The notes under the pieces are model-generated. The model was not told the DNA's origin. It saw nothing but the letters and a program-made list of their open reading frames with translations, and did not search any database. From assembly GCF_019623905.1 (NCBI RefSeq), contig NZ_CP069370.1, positions 372,001-436,000 of the forward strand: a stretch of DNA of 64,000 nt, in the 5' to 3' direction. Of this stretch, positions 1 through 11,711 are shown one piece after another. Within the stretch, counting starts at the first letter, position 1. Each line of letters begins with the position of its first letter. The position numbers were made by a program, and so were the translations under genes. This DNA is from Neotabrizicola shimadae. Its GTDB lineage: Bacteria; Pseudomonadota; Alphaproteobacteria; Rhodobacterales; Rhodobacteraceae.

Positions 1-1243
1 TCACCTTCTGCTGGTTGCCGCCCGACAACAGCTTCACCGGCATGTCATGATCGGCCGCCCGGATGTCCAGCGCCTCGGCAAAGCGCCCGGCAATCTCGTC
101 CTGCTCGTCGCGGTTCAACGCCTTGAACCAGCCCAGCTTGGCCTGCAGCGCGATGATGATGTTCTCGCGCACCGACAGGTCGCCGAAGATGCCGTCCAGC
201 TTGCGGTCCTCGGGGCAGAAGCCGAAGCCCGCCGCCACCGCCTGCGCCGGATTGCGGATCGTGGCGGGCTTGCCGCCCACCGAGATCCGGCCGCTGTCGG
301 CCTGATCCACGCCGAACATCAGCCGCGCCATCTCGGTCCGGCCGGAACCCAGAAGCCCGGCTACGCCCACGACCTCGCCCTCGTGCAGGGCCAGGGTGAA
401 GGGCGCCACGCGGCCCGCCTTGCCCAACCCCTCGAAAGACACGCGCACCGGCCCGGTCGCGCCCTCGGCCACCGCGGTCGGGTGATGCTCGAAGGCCAGA
501 TCCTTGCCCAGCATCATGCGCACCACCGAGGTCGGCGTCAGCGCATCCAGCCGCTCGCTGCCCACCTTGCGCCCGTTGCGCAGGATGGTCACGCGGTCGG
601 AAATCGCAAAGACCTGATCCAGGAAATGGGTGATGAAGATGATCGCCAGGCCCCGCGCCTTCAGCCGCTGGACCACCTCGAACAGCCGCTTCACCTCGTT
701 GCGGTCCAGGCTCGCGGTCGGCTCGTCCAGAACCAGCACCTTGCCCGAAAGCTCCACCGCGCGGGCAATGGCCACGACCTGCTGCACGGCCACCGAGAAT
801 GTGCCCAACTCGGCCCGCACGTCGATTTCCAGCCCATAGGTCGACAGGACCTCGCGCGCCTTCGCCTCGATCGCCGATTTCCGCACCAGGCCGAACCGCG
901 TGGGCTGACGCCCAAGGAACAGGTTTTCCGCCACCGACCGGTTCGGCAGCAGGTTCACTTCCTGATAGACCGTGCCAATCCCTGCGGCCTGCGCCTGCAA
1001 GGGGTCGCGAAAGGCGACCGCTTCGCCGTCCACCAGAACCTCGCCTTCGTCAGGCTGATAGGCTCCGGTCAAAATCTTGATCAGCGTGGATTTTCCCGCG
1101 CCATTCTCGCCCAGAAGCGCATGAACCTCGCCGGCCCGCGCTTCGAAATCCACCCCGTCCAGGGCCCGGTGCTGGCCAAACACCTTGCAGATGCCGTGCG
1201 CCTGCAGCACCGCGGCGCCAGGGCCCGTGTTCACGTCCGCCAT
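1..1243 (-). CDS. ytfR: YtfR-like sugar ABC transporter ATP-binding protein (partial)
   Basis: This is the ATPase subunit of a ribose/galactofuranose-type importer that couples ATP hydrolysis to sugar uptake at the inner membrane. The visible 414 residues begin with ATG at 1243 and hold the first nucleotide-binding half (Walker [15 protein letters not shown]-loop, LDEPTASLD Walker B) and the start of the second half, ending at its LSGGNQQKV signature. Roughly the last 80-90 residues of a usual 500-residue RbsA/MglA-type protein lie beyond the left edge. It lies 100 bp downstream of the ytfQ-like binding-protein gene, which gives the substrate guess (galactofuranose); the permeases would be further left. 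Family assignment is firm; substrate is inferred only from the neighbour. Confidence 0.88.
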   Translation of the reverse strand, partial: MADVNTGPGAAVLQAHGICKVFGQHRALDGVDFEARAGEVHALLGENGAGKSTLIKILTGAYQPDEGEVLVDGEAVAFRDPLQAQAAGIGTVYQEVNLLPNRSVAENLFLGRQPTRFGLVRKSAIEAKAREVLSTYGLEIDVRAELGTFSVAVQQVVAIARAVELSGKVLVLDEPTASLDRNEVKRLFEVVQRLKARGLAIIFITHFLDQVFAISDRVTILRNGRKVGSERLDALTPTSVVRMMLGKDLAFEHHPTAVAEGATGPVRVSFEGLGKAGRVAPFTLALHEGEVVGVAGLLGSGRTEMARLMFGVDQADSGRISVGGKPATIRNPAQAVAAGFGFCPEDRKLDGIFGDLSVRENIIIALQAKLGWFKALNRDEQDEIAGRFAEALDIRAADHDMPVKLLSGGNQQKV

Positions 1244-1300
1244 GTTTCCCCCGCATCCTCTCCCCTTCAGGACTTTGACCGCCCTGTACGGGAAAGCAAT

Positions 1301-1329
1301 GCCGCCGACCGGGGGTCCCGGTCGGCGGC
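1301..1329 (-). terminator. Strong hairpin between ytfQ and ytfR (attenuator-like)
   Basis: A perfect 13-bp inverted repeat (GCCGCCGACCGGG and its complement) with a 3-nt loop lies 14 bp after the ytfQ stop. There is no long T-run after it (ATTGCTTTCCC on the minus strand). Hairpins here often protect the binding-protein mRNA or reduce readthrough into the ATPase gene. Confidence 0.6.
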
Positions 1330-1343
1330 AGCCTCTGACATGC

Positions 1344-2315
1344 TCAGTAGCCCAGGCCCTTGCGGGTGTCGTATTCGGACTGGGGATTGTCCGCCGGGGT
1401 GTACAGCTTCGATTCGGTGATGATGAACTTCGGCGGCACGGTGCCGGCATTCAGATAGGCGTCCAGCGCGTCGAAGGCCGGTCCGGCCATGTTCGGCGTC
1501 AGTTCCACCGTGGCATTGGCCTCGCCCGCCACCATGGCCGAGAAGATGTCCGGCACGGCGTCGATCGACACGACCAGGATGTCCGAGCCCGGCTTCAGGC
1601 CGGCATCCTTGATCGCCTGGATGGCGCCTACCGCCATGTCGTCGTTGTGGGCATAGACGGCGCAGATGTTCTTGCCGCCGTCTTCGGCCTTCAGGAAGCC
1701 TTCCATCACTTCTTTGCCCTTCGACCGGGTGAAGTCGCCGGTCTGGCTGCGCACGATGGTGATGTTGGCATGGCCCGCGATGGCTTCCTCGAAGCCCTGC
1801 TTGCGGTTGATCGCGGGCGACGAACCCACGGTGCCCTGAAGTTCCACCACGTTGCAGGGCTTGTCGCCGACGGTGCCGACCAGCCATTCGCCCGCCACGC
1901 GGCCTTCCTTCACCTGGTCCGAGGCCACCGAGGTCAGGTACAGATCCTCGGGCGCCTCGATGCCGCGGTCCAGCAGGATGACCGGGATATTGGCTTCCTT
2001 GGCTTCGGTCAGCACTTCATCCCAGCCGGTCGCCACGACGGGCGCGACCAGGATCGCATCCACGCCCTGCGCGATGAAGCCGCGGATCGCCTTGATCTGG
2101 TTTTCCTGCTTCTGCTGCGCGTCGGCGAACTTCAGGTCCACGCCGCGGGCTTCGGCCTGCTGCTTGGTGACCGAGGTTTCGGCGGCGCGCCAGCCCGACT
2201 CCGACCCGATCTGCGAAAAGCCCACGACCTTGCCTTCCAGGCCCTGAGCCCAGGCTGCCGAAGACAAAAGGGCGCCGATGCCCGCGGCCAGCGCGAGCTT
2301 CTTGATGACAGACAT
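1344..2315 (-). CDS. ytfQ: Galactofuranose-type sugar-binding protein (YtfQ-like)
   Basis: This is a periplasmic sugar-binding lipoprotein-free receptor of 323 residues for an ABC importer. A Sec signal peptide (MSVIKKLALAAG...SSAAWA, about 22 residues) precedes the mature protein. Segments such as GFSQIGSESGWRAAETSV, QQKQENQIKA, VAPVVATGW, GKPCNVVELQGTVG and FTRSKGKEVME match E. coli YtfQ from memory almost residue for residue, so a galactofuranose/galactose ligand is likely. The start at 2315 was chosen over an upstream in-frame ATG (2366) because it sits behind GGGAGGATAC and begins the signal peptide. It is the first gene of the transporter operon and is followed by a hairpin and the ATPase gene. 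Confidence 0.92.
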   Translation of the reverse strand: MSVIKKLALAAGIGALLSSAAWAQGLEGKVVGFSQIGSESGWRAAETSVTKQQAEARGVDLKFADAQQKQENQIKAIRGFIAQGVDAILVAPVVATGWDEVLTEAKEANIPVILLDRGIEAPEDLYLTSVASDQVKEGRVAGEWLVGTVGDKPCNVVELQGTVGSSPAINRKQGFEEAIAGHANITIVRSQTGDFTRSKGKEVMEGFLKAEDGGKNICAVYAHNDDMAVGAIQAIKDAGLKPGSDILVVSIDAVPDIFSAMVAGEANATVELTPNMAGPAFDALDAYLNAGTVPPKFIITESKLYTPADNPQSEYDTRKGLGY

Positions 2316-2378
2316 GTATCCTCCCAGAAGTTGGACCGAAGCTCCTCTCCCCGGTCTGGCGATCACGCTAGCAAAAGT

Positions 2379-2400
2379 AATACTATATGGGAATAGTTTT
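2379..2400. promoter_or_regulatory. Candidate operator/promoter upstream of ytfQ
   Basis: In a locally AT-rich stretch 64 bp upstream of the ytfQ start lies the imperfect inverted repeat AATACTAT-N6-ATAGTTTT (one mismatch). The same bases on the minus strand offer TATAGT/TATTAC as a -10-like element. It is the only obvious AT-rich island between proB and ytfQ. The binding regulator is not identifiable. Confidence 0.35.
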
Positions 2401-2697
2401 GTTATCTGGGTGCCGGGCAGGGCATGGCGCAGGCCGCGCGACCTTATTCTGCCTTTGATTCCTGCATGATTTCAGATGTTTGCCCTGTTGGTTCGGAAGG
2501 CCGCAAAGACCCCTGAGCGGGCGCCCCGTCTTGGCCGCCTTTCTCACCCGCCGCGCAGCCCGGCACACAGCAGCCCGGAAATGCCCCCGGAATCGCCTGT
2601 CGAAAGGGCAGGGGGCCGCCCGCTCCCTGCGGGCGGCAAACGCCACAGGCGTCAGGCCCGCGGCCACGCCCCGGCCACTCCCGGCGCAGGGCCAGAA
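2401..2697. other. Intergenic stretch with no supported gene
   Basis: This stretch lies upstream of ytfQ and downstream of proB. Open frames exist on both strands but are Arg/Pro/Ala-rich, lack convincing ribosome-binding sites and resemble no family I know. I see no RNA gene in it. Confidence 0.5.
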
Positions 2698-2772
2698 GTT
2701 AAGTCCAAGTTAATTGGATCAGGCAAGTCGTTGATTTCATTGAATCCGTCAAGGCGTCCGAGCTCGGACGCC
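2698..2772 (-). repeat. 75-bp intergenic repeat, copy A
   Basis: Read on the minus strand, the element starts with the perfect palindrome GGCGTCCGAGCTCGGACGCC (2753-2772), passes through GGATTCAATGA and TCAACGACTTG, and ends with TTAACTTGGACTTAAC. It begins 7 bp after the proB stop and has the same orientation as proB, so the palindrome (8-bp stem, AGCT loop) may serve as its terminator. Copies B (24286-24360) and C (26363-26438) share both ends and the spacing; copy D at katG keeps the palindrome only. Confidence 0.85.
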
Positions 2773-2779
2773 CTGAGGC

Positions 2780-6025
<3,246 letters not shown>

Positions 6026-6045
6026 CGCCCCTGCTCCCCTTGATC

Positions 6046-7134
6046 CTATGGCACCAGGGCCACGGTCCGCTTCTCGCGCGCCGACAGGGCCGCGCTGTCC
6101 ACGATGCGCTGGCCCAGAAGGCTGATCTCCGGGTCCAGCGGGCCGGTCAGCGGATCCCCCCGCGCGATGCAACCCAGCACATACTCGATGGCGTTGCGCT
6201 CGCCCGCGGGCAGCGGATCGGCCGGCATCGGGTGGGGTTCGGGCCGGGCGCGGGTCTGCACCATGACGTGATCGGCATAATCCTCGCTGCGGATGGTGCC
6301 CTCCGTGCCCACCAGCACGAAGCCGCAGGCCGGCTGCGGCTGGATCACCCAGGGGTCGGTGAAGGTGCCCCACTGGGTTTCCATCTTGGAAAGCCCGGTC
6401 TCATAGCGGCAGACGGTGATGGAATGCTGGTCCACCTCGGTGCCGGGGGTTTCGTCCACCGTGCAGGTCACCTCCAGCGGCGCGCGACCGTCCATGTACC
6501 AGGTGCCAAGCGTGGCGCCGTAACCGAGGTAGTCCAGCAGGCTCCCCCCGCCCGAGGCGCGCTTGTACCACCAGGAGCCCGGCTTCTGCCGCTCCACCTC
6601 TTCCGGCGTGACCTCCACCTTGTCGGCCAGGTGATACAGCGGCCCACGGTTGCCGCCGTAGTGATGCACCTCGATCAGCCCGCCGATCATCCCCTGATCC
6701 AGCAGCCGCTTGGCGGTGACATGAGATTCCACCCACCGAAGCGGCCAGTTCACCGCCAGCAGTTTCCCGGTGGCCCCCACGGCCGCGATCATCCGCCGCG
6801 CATCGGCGACCGAGGCGGCAAAGGGTTTCTCCACGAAGACATGCACGCCGTAACCCGCCAGCCGCTCGGCATGATCCGCATGGGCGGCGGTCGCGACGCA
6901 AAGGATCGCCAGGTCAGGCTTCGCCGTCGCCATGCAGGCGTCAAGATCCGTGAAGACCCGCTCCGGCGGGATGCCAAAGTTGGCGATGGCACCCGCCATC
7001 CGGGCGGGATCGGGGTCGAAGATGCCGGCAATCTCGGCCTCGGGGTGCTCATGCACCTGCCGCAGCAGGTCGCCCATGTGCATGTGATCGAAGCTGATGC
7101 CGACAACGCGAAACGGCGGGCGGATCGGGGCCAT
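6046..7134 (-). CDS. Gfo/Idh/MocA-family oxidoreductase
   Basis: This 362-residue protein has an N-terminal nucleotide-binding region that departs from the usual GxGxxG (VVGISFDHMHMGDLL at about 10-24), followed by the conserved VFVEKPFAASVADA and a C-terminal domain with GGSLLDYLGYGATLG. The altered dinucleotide loop is seen in some family members that act on unusual sugars. It sits 9 bp after the permease gene (7144-8118) and 20 bp before the last Gfo gene, so it is part of the same transcript. Function beyond a redox step on a sugar-like substrate cannot be read from sequence. Confidence 0.85.
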   Translation of the reverse strand: MAPIRPPFRVVGISFDHMHMGDLLRQVHEHPEAEIAGIFDPDPARMAGAIANFGIPPERVFTDLDACMATAKPDLAILCVATAAHADHAERLAGYGVHVFVEKPFAASVADARRMIAAVGATGKLLAVNWPLRWVESHVTAKRLLDQGMIGGLIEVHHYGGNRGPLYHLADKVEVTPEEVERQKPGSWWYKRASGGGSLLDYLGYGATLGTWYMDGRAPLEVTCTVDETPGTEVDQHSITVCRYETGLSKMETQWGTFTDPWVIQPQPACGFVLVGTEGTIRSEDYADHVMVQTRARPEPHPMPADPLPAGERNAIEYVLGCIARGDPLTGPLDPEISLLGQRIVDSAALSAREKRTVALVP

Positions 7135-7143
7135 GTCTCTCCC

Positions 7144-8118
7144 TCAGTTCTGGTTGGTCAGCCGCACATACAGCGCGGTCACGGCCAGGATGATCAGGCC
7201 GAACAGGATGCGCCGCCCGCCTTCGGGGATCTGCATCAGCGTCAGCATCGTGGTCAGCACCGTCAGGATCAGCGCGCCGATGATCGTGCCGCCATAGCCG
7301 CCGCGCCCGCCAAAGATCGAGGTGCCGCCGATCACTGCCGCGGCGACCGACGGCAGGTCCAGGGGCAGGGCCAGCGAAAGCGAGGCGGTCTTGATCTGGC
7401 CCAGGTAAAGCAGGCCCGTCATGCCCGCGATGACCGAGGACAGCGAGTACAGCGTGAACTGCACCTGCCAGACCCGCACGCCCGACAGCCGCGCCGCCGC
7501 CTCGTTCGATCCGATGGCATAGAGCATCCGGCCAAAGCCGGTGCGCCGCTGCGCCCAGATCACCAGAACGGCGAAGGGCACGAACAGGAACAGCCCGTTC
7601 GGCAGGCCAAAGCTGCGCCCGGTTCCCAGCCACAGAAGAAAGTCGGGGATCAGGACACCGGTCGCAATGACATACCGCTGATAGACCAGCAGGCAACCCG
7701 TGGCGATCAGCGCGGTGCCAAGCGTCATGATCAGCGGATGAACGCGGCAGACCGCAATACCGAAGCCGTTCACAAGGCCCACGGTCACCGCGCAGACCAG
7801 GGCCACGACAATCGCCACCGGCACGCCCGTCAGGGGCGACAGGGTGGCGGCGACAAAGGCGGTGATGGTGGCCACCGTGCCAACCGAAAGGTCGATGCCG
7901 CCGGTCAGCATGGTCAGCGTCTGGCAGGCCGCCAGCATGGCCAGCGGAATCGCGATCTTGATGGTATTGCCGACCCAGAACAGGCTCAGGATCGTCGGAT
8001 TCAGGATCGCCAGCACGGCGATCAGGGCCACCAGCAGGCCCACAAGCGGCATCAGCGGGTTGTTCACCACCACGCGCCCAAGGCGGCCAAGCGAAGAGGG
8101 GCTTTCGGTCAGGGTCAT
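7144..8118 (-). CDS. RbsC-type ABC sugar permease
   Basis: This is a membrane subunit of 324 residues from a branched RbsC/BPD_transp_2 family importer. Many hydrophobic segments are visible (PLMPLVGLLVALIAVLAIL at the start, later GGIDLSVGTVATITAFVAATL, the family-typical GGIDLSVG motif, and IGGTSIFGGRGGYGGTIIGAL near the C-terminus). ATG at 8118 overlaps the stop of the preceding permease gene as ATGA, so the two permeases are translationally coupled and probably form a heterodimer. It serves the ATPase at 9086-10582 and binding protein at 10652-11668. Confidence 0.92.
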   Translation of the reverse strand: MTLTESPSSLGRLGRVVVNNPLMPLVGLLVALIAVLAILNPTILSLFWVGNTIKIAIPLAMLAACQTLTMLTGGIDLSVGTVATITAFVAATLSPLTGVPVAIVVALVCAVTVGLVNGFGIAVCRVHPLIMTLGTALIATGCLLVYQRYVIATGVLIPDFLLWLGTGRSFGLPNGLFLFVPFAVLVIWAQRRTGFGRMLYAIGSNEAAARLSGVRVWQVQFTLYSLSSVIAGMTGLLYLGQIKTASLSLALPLDLPSVAAAVIGGTSIFGGRGGYGGTIIGALILTVLTTMLTLMQIPEGGRRILFGLIILAVTALYVRLTNQN

Positions 8119-9089
8119 GTCTTGCGTCCCCGTGTGGCCAGAACCGCGCCGAACATCACGACGACGGCCATGATGCTGCCCTCGATGATCGCCGCGACAT
8201 TGGGGTCGATGGAAAGAAGCGTCAGGTCCATACGCACCGTGCGCAGCACCAGAACCGCCAGGATCGGGCCGAGCAGCCCGCCCCGCCCGCCGCCCAGCAC
8301 CACGCCGCCCAGCACCACCGCCGCGACCGAGGCCATCAGATACGGGCCGGGGATCGGCTCGCCGATGCCGGTGCCCATCGTCACCGACAACCCGCCGAGT
8401 GCGGCAAACAGCCCTGCCACCGCATAGGCGGCAATCCGTGTCGGCCCGACCGGCACGCCAGACCGATAGGCGGCCAGGGGGTCGCTGCCGATGGCATAGA
8501 AGCGCAGCCCCAGCTTCGACCGGCGGAGCGGCAGCCAGATCGCCCCCACCACCACGATCAGGAAGACCAGCGCCTTGGGGATCCATTCGGTCAGCGCGGC
8601 GGGCAGGAAGGGCAGGGTGACCCCGCCCACGATCAGCCCGCGCAGCCAGGGCGCCGCACTGCCCCCCGGTGCATTCAGGATCAGAAGCGCCACGCCCTGC
8701 CAGACGAACAGCATCGCCAGCGTCACCACGATGTCGGGCACGCGGGTCAGCACGATCAGAGTGCCGTTGATCGCCCCCATGCCGATGCCGACCATGAGCA
8801 CGAACAGCACGGCCAGCGCCGCCTCGCCGTCGCTGGCGCCGGTCATCAGCACCGCGCCGGTGACAGATGCGACGGCCATCATCGCCGCCATCGACAGGTC
8901 GATGCCACCCGCGATCACCACCACCGCCATGCCCACCGAGGCCAGCGCGAAGGGCAGCGCGGCGCGGGCCAGCGAATCCAGCCCCGATACGCCGAAATCC
9001 GGCTGGATCACCTTGGTCGCAATCAGAAGGAAGGCCAGCAGCCCGGCCAAGCCCAGTGTCCAGGAATTGTTCGTGAGCACGCGCCTCAT
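8115..9089 (-). CDS. RbsC-type ABC sugar permease
   Basis: This is the second permease of the same importer, 324 residues, with the same architecture: first membrane segment SWTLGLAGLLAFLLIAT, GGIDLSMAAMMAVASVTGAVL, and the C-terminal LGGVVLGGGRGGLLGPILAVL. It overlaps the ATPase gene upstream by ATGA (9086-9089) and the next permease downstream by ATGA (8115-8118). The two permeases are diverged paralogues of equal length, as is usual for importers with a heterodimeric membrane channel. Confidence 0.92.
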   Translation of the reverse strand: MRRVLTNNSWTLGLAGLLAFLLIATKVIQPDFGVSGLDSLARAALPFALASVGMAVVVIAGGIDLSMAAMMAVASVTGAVLMTGASDGEAALAVLFVLMVGIGMGAINGTLIVLTRVPDIVVTLAMLFVWQGVALLILNAPGGSAAPWLRGLIVGGVTLPFLPAALTEWIPKALVFLIVVVGAIWLPLRRSKLGLRFYAIGSDPLAAYRSGVPVGPTRIAAYAVAGLFAALGGLSVTMGTGIGEPIPGPYLMASVAAVVLGGVVLGGGRGGLLGPILAVLVLRTVRMDLTLLSIDPNVAAIIEGSIMAVVVMFGAVLATRGRKT

Positions 9090-10582
9090 GACGGCACCGC
9101 GTCTTTCGCGGTCAGGCCATAGGCCGCGCGCATCAGCCGGGCCTCGTCGGCTTCGGCCGCATCGAAACTGTCCACCACGCGGCCGTTGAAGATCACCACC
9201 ACGCGGTCGCAGGCCAAGCGGATTTCGGCCAGTTCCGAGGTATAGAACAGGACCGCCGCGCCCTGATCGGCCAGTTCCCGGACAAGCGCATAGATCTGCC
9301 GCTTGGTGCGGATGTCGATGCCGCGCGTCGGGTCGAACAAGAGCAGCGTTTTCACGCCCTTGGCGATCCAGCGCGCGATTGTCACCTTCTGCTGGTTGCC
9401 GCCCGACAGCCGCCGCACCTCACCCTGCGCCCGCGTGTCGATCTGCAACCGCTCGATGGCCGCGCCCACCCGCGCCGCCTCGTCGCGCATCGCGATGGCG
9501 CCCCAATTCCGAACGCGGGCCAAGAGCGGCACGGCAATGTTCTCGCGCACCGACCGCGACATGAGCAGCGCATGGGCGCGGTCGCCCGGCACCAGCGTCA
9601 GCCCCTCGGCAATCGCATCCGCCGGATGGTGGAACGCGACCGCCTTGCCATCCACCTCCAGCCCGCCCGCGAGTGCAGGCCGGTTGCCGGCCAAGACGTC
9701 GAACAATTCGTCCTGACCCTGGCCTTCCAGAGCCACGACGCCCAGAACCTCGCCGCGGTACAGGTCGAACGACACGTCCGACAACCGCGTGCCCGCCCGC
9801 AGGCCGCGCACCTTCAGCCGCGCCTCGCCCGGCGCCCGCCGCGCCGCCGTGGCATGCCGTTCGGGCGCCGTCACCGCGCCGCCCAGCATCAGCTCCACGA
9901 TATGCTCCTCGATCCCCGGCTCGATCTTCAGGTCGCCGACCGTCAGCCCCTCGCGCAGCACCGTGGCGCGGTCACAGATCGCCGCGATCTCGCGGAACCG
10001 GTGCGAGACATAGATCACCGAACGCCCCGCATCCGCCTGCGCCCGCACCGTCCTCAGCACCCGCTCCACCAGGTCGGTCGGCAGCGCCGCCGTCATCTCG
10101 TCCAGCATCAGCACGTCCGGCTCCACCGCCAGCGCGCGCGCCAGGTCCAGGATGCGCAAGGTGGCCAGTGGCAGCGCGCGGATCGCATCGTCCATCCGCA
10201 GGTCGGCAATGCCCAGTTCCGCCACCCAGTGCTGGAACGGCTCCACCGGCGTCTCGCACAGCCGCAGGTTGTCGGCCACATCCAGATCGGGGATCAGCGA
10301 GGGCTCCTGATAGATCGGCACCAGCCCCGAAGCCCGCGCCGCCCCCGGCGAAGACAGCCGCACGTCGCGCCCGTGAATACGCACATGCCCGCTGTCGCGC
10401 TTCAGCGCACCGGTGAGGATCTTCACCAGCGTGGACTTGCCCGCCCCGTTCGCGCCCATCAGCGCGACAATTTCGCCCCGGCCCACCTGAAGCGAGGCAT
10501 CCTTCAGCGCGACCACCGCGCCAAATCTTTTCGACACGCCTTGCGCGTCCAGAACGGCACTCGTCGTTCCAGCTGGGGTCAT
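9086..10582 (-). CDS. RbsA/MglA-type sugar ABC ATPase
   Basis: This 498-residue protein has two nucleotide-binding halves and energises the importer. The N-terminal half has an intact Walker A (GANGAGKST, about 41-49) and LDEMTAALP in the Walker B position. The second half has the degenerate P-loop LEGQGQDELFDV typical of MglA/RbsA and an LSGGNQQKV signature followed by LLFDPTRGIDI. In the first half the signature region reads ALPLATLRILDLARAL rather than a canonical LSxGxxQ, which is a notable departure. It is separated from the binding-protein gene by a hairpin. Confidence 0.93.
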   Translation of the reverse strand: MTPAGTTSAVLDAQGVSKRFGAVVALKDASLQVGRGEIVALMGANGAGKSTLVKILTGALKRDSGHVRIHGRDVRLSSPGAARASGLVPIYQEPSLIPDLDVADNLRLCETPVEPFQHWVAELGIADLRMDDAIRALPLATLRILDLARALAVEPDVLMLDEMTAALPTDLVERVLRTVRAQADAGRSVIYVSHRFREIAAICDRATVLREGLTVGDLKIEPGIEEHIVELMLGGAVTAPERHATAARRAPGEARLKVRGLRAGTRLSDVSFDLYRGEVLGVVALEGQGQDELFDVLAGNRPALAGGLEVDGKAVAFHHPADAIAEGLTLVPGDRAHALLMSRSVRENIAVPLLARVRNWGAIAMRDEAARVGAAIERLQIDTRAQGEVRRLSGGNQQKVTIARWIAKGVKTLLLFDPTRGIDIRTKRQIYALVRELADQGAAVLFYTSELAEIRLACDRVVVIFNGRVVDSFDAAEADEARLMRAAYGLTAKDAVPS

Positions 10583-10606
10583 GCTTGCGCTTCCTGCGGT
10601 GGCAAA

Positions 10607-10630
10607 GGGCCCCCGGCGATGCGGGGGCCC
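10607..10630 (-). terminator. Hairpin between binding-protein and ATPase genes
   Basis: GGGCCCCCG and its perfect complement (9-bp stem, 6-nt loop) lie 22 bp after the binding-protein stop; on the minus strand the hairpin is followed by TTTGCC. It probably stabilises or partly terminates the transcript so that the binding protein is made in excess. Confidence 0.6.
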
Positions 10631-10651
10631 CTTCGTGTCATGCGGTCCGGC

Positions 10652-11668
10652 TTATTCGCCCGGGCCCTTGCAGGCGATGATCTGGTCCATCGTGTAGGTG
10701 GTCCAGCCGGGGATCGACACCGAAACCGGCCATTCCGGCGACAGGTTCGGGTTGGCCGCCGCGGCCAGCGTCGCCTTGCCCTCGTCCGTCACGTTTTCCC
10801 ACAGCACCGGGTCCACCAGAACGGTCTTCTCGGCCGGGGCCTGGCCGTCCAGGATCTTGATCGCCAGCGCCACGCCCGCGCCGCCGACCGAGCCGGGGTT
10901 CGTCACCGCCGCGCCCTTCAGCCCTTCGACCGAGGACAGCTGGCTCACGAAGCCCGCGTTGTCCGCGCCGACAATCGGCACCAGCGGCGCGCCGCTTTCC
11001 ACGAAGGCATCCACGATCACGTTGTCGATGCCGCTGGTCCAGACGCCCTGGAACGGCACGCCCGCCGCGATGATGTCGTTGATCTGCTGCTTGCCCTGGT
11101 CCTGCTGCCAGCCGGTGAAGACTTCCTGCGCCACGGTGATGTCGGGGAATTCCGCCATCGCCCGCTTGAAGCCCTTGTCGCGGTCATTGTCCGCCCCCGC
11201 GCCGGCCGCGCCGCGCATGTAGACCACGGCGCCCTTGCCGCCCATCTGCTCGAACAGCCACTTGGCGCCCAGGTAGGCATATTCTTCCTGGTTGTTCGAC
11301 AGGATATAGGCCGAAGGCTCGGTCACCGCCTGGTCCACCGCCACCACGACGATGCCCTTGTCGGTCGCTTCCTTGATCGCCGCGTTGATGCCGTCGGCAT
11401 TGGCCGGGTTCACCACGATGGCGTTCACGCCCGCCTGGATCAGGTTGCGGATGTCCTCCAGCTGGCCGGCCGCATCGGTGTTGCGGTGGGCGATGTTCAG
11501 GCTTTCCACCTTGCCCGAGGCCAGCGCCTCGGCCTTCATGGCGCAGACCATCTCTTCCCGCCAGCCGTTGCCCTGCACGGTGTTGGAAATGCCGATCTTG
11601 TAGCCTTCCGCCTGCGCCATGCCGGCAAGGCCCATGGCCATGGCGGTACCCAGCAGAAATTTCTTCAT
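10652..11668 (-). CDS. Periplasmic sugar-binding protein (Peripla_BP_4 type)
   Basis: This is a receptor of 338 residues with Sec signal peptide MKKFLLGTAMAMGLAGMAQA (cleavage after about residue 20). The mature N-terminus YKIGISNTVQGNGWREEM is typical of the ribose/xylose-binding class; AGVNAIVVNPANADGINAAIKEA and VVAVDQAV are conserved ligand-domain segments. Cysteines at the MVCAMKAE and IIACKGPGE positions could form a disulfide. It lies 43 bp after the isomerase gene and precedes the ATPase. The ligand is unknown; neighbouring dehydrogenases suggest a sugar or polyol. Confidence 0.92.
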   Translation of the reverse strand: MKKFLLGTAMAMGLAGMAQAEGYKIGISNTVQGNGWREEMVCAMKAEALASGKVESLNIAHRNTDAAGQLEDIRNLIQAGVNAIVVNPANADGINAAIKEATDKGIVVVAVDQAVTEPSAYILSNNQEEYAYLGAKWLFEQMGGKGAVVYMRGAAGAGADNDRDKGFKRAMAEFPDITVAQEVFTGWQQDQGKQQINDIIAAGVPFQGVWTSGIDNVIVDAFVESGAPLVPIVGADNAGFVSQLSSVEGLKGAAVTNPGSVGGAGVALAIKILDGQAPAEKTVLVDPVLWENVTDEGKATLAAAANPNLSPEWPVSVSIPGWTTYTMDQIIACKGPGE

Positions 11669-11711
11669 TCTCTTCCTCCCGTTGAAGTCCGTTCAGGTCG
11701 TCTTGCGCGTC

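Noticed and set aside
2383-2667. 94-codon minus-strand frame upstream of ytfQ
   Set aside because: Arg/Ala/Cys-rich, overlaps the candidate ytfQ operator, no Shine-Dalgarno sequence and no family resemblance.
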